Source: Thermoanaerobaculia bacterium (GTDB lineage: Bacteria > Acidobacteriota > Thermoanaerobaculia > Multivoradales > UBA5704). Taken from it: a stretch of DNA of 5,061 bases. Below the pieces are notes generated by a model that saw only the letters and a program-made list of their open reading frames with translations, did no database searches and was not told the origin of the DNA. Position 1 is the stretch's first letter. Each line of letters begins with the position of its first letter. Below are positions 4,861 to 5,061 of this stretch, in pieces. The position numbers were made by a program, and so were the translations under genes. The stretch is taken from positions 1 to 5,061 of the forward strand of contig JAICSG010000369.1 of the NCBI GenBank assembly GCA_025937035.1. Reading direction: 5' to 3'.

Positions 4861-5061
4861 GCCTTCGGCACTACCGAGATCCCTCCGTTGTTCTCCAGCA
4901 CGGCCGTGTGGACCTCCTCCACGCAGGCGCACCCCGCCTGGCGCAGGGCGGCGTTGAGCTCATGGCGGGTGAGCTGGGTGCGGGTGAGCACCTCCTCGTA
5001 GAGCTTGCCGTTGTGGATCAGCAGCTCCGGCCGCCCCTCGATCAGCGCCTCCAGGCGCTTG
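4845..5061 (-). CDS. C-terminal part of a YetF/DUF421 family membrane protein (partial)
   Basis: An open minus-strand frame enters from the right edge (first complete codon at 5060-5058) and ends with TGA at 4847-4845, giving 71 residues. It reads like the soluble C-terminal domain of DUF421/YetF proteins: E-G-R-P-E-L-L-I-H-N-G-K-L near the start, then R-T-Q-L-T with H-E-L-N-A-A-L-R-Q-A-G, then V-E-E-V-H-T-A-V-L-E-N-N-G-G-I-S-V-V-P close to the end. In full-length members this follows three N-terminal membrane helices, which would lie outside the window. The family sits in the inner membrane; its molecular role is poorly defined. The last codons (K-A-K-A-P-A) are encoded by the hairpin arm. 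C-A-C in the Q-A-G-C-A-C segment is mildly unusual. Family identification is from recognised pattern only. Confidence 0.8.
   Translation of the reverse strand, partial: KRLEALIEGRPELLIHNGKLYEEVLTRTQLTRHELNAALRQAGCACVEEVHTAVLENNGGISVVPKAKAPA

Noticed and set aside
1..5061. CRISPR arrays, tRNA or rRNA genes, insertion sequences, integrase or attachment sites
   Set aside because: I saw no regularly spaced repeats, cloverleaf-like segments, transposase-like frames or terminal inverted repeats on reading both strands.

Overview
The window is a 5.06-kb piece of a GC-rich bacterial chromosome. The gene mix suggests an Acidobacteriota-like or related soil/sediment lineage: a TPR-type Ser/Thr kinase, a small reaction-centre-type diheme cytochrome c, and a PemK/MazF toxin next to a minimal nucleotidyltransferase-like protein. 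This placement is inference; there is no rRNA or other phylogenetic marker here.

Layout. Bases 103-474 (+) encode a small single-domain cupin. It converges on a three-gene minus-strand operon (1655 down to 471) whose genes all overlap: an AF2212/DUF104-like antitoxin, a PemK/MazF-like toxin, and a nucleotidyltransferase-fold protein with a degraded active-site signature. The cupin and the nucleotidyltransferase-like gene end in the same palindromic CTAG. A 216-base divergent intergenic region (1656-1871) carries a perfect TATAAT for the minus operon, inside a small inverted repeat, and a TATACT for the plus-strand kinase gene.

Bases 1872-4133 (+) encode a 753-residue soluble Ser/Thr protein kinase. 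A long TPR-like helical repeat region lies N-terminal to an apparently intact C-terminal kinase domain, the reverse of the common bacterial kinase-TM-TPR order. After a hairpin (4165-4188) and a strong Shine-Dalgarno comes an exported diheme cytochrome c (4251-4820). A second hairpin (4831-4860) separates it from a convergent partial minus-strand gene (4845 to the right edge) that encodes the C-terminus of a YetF/DUF421 membrane protein.

Working together. The antitoxin, toxin and nucleotidyltransferase-like genes form one transcription and translation unit and are the best candidate for an under-described system: a PemK/MazF pair with a third component. The kinase, cytochrome, cupin and DUF421 genes look like ordinary single genes with no clear shared pathway. 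The toxin-antitoxin stretch is visibly less GC-rich than the kinase gene, which suggests that it arrived separately.
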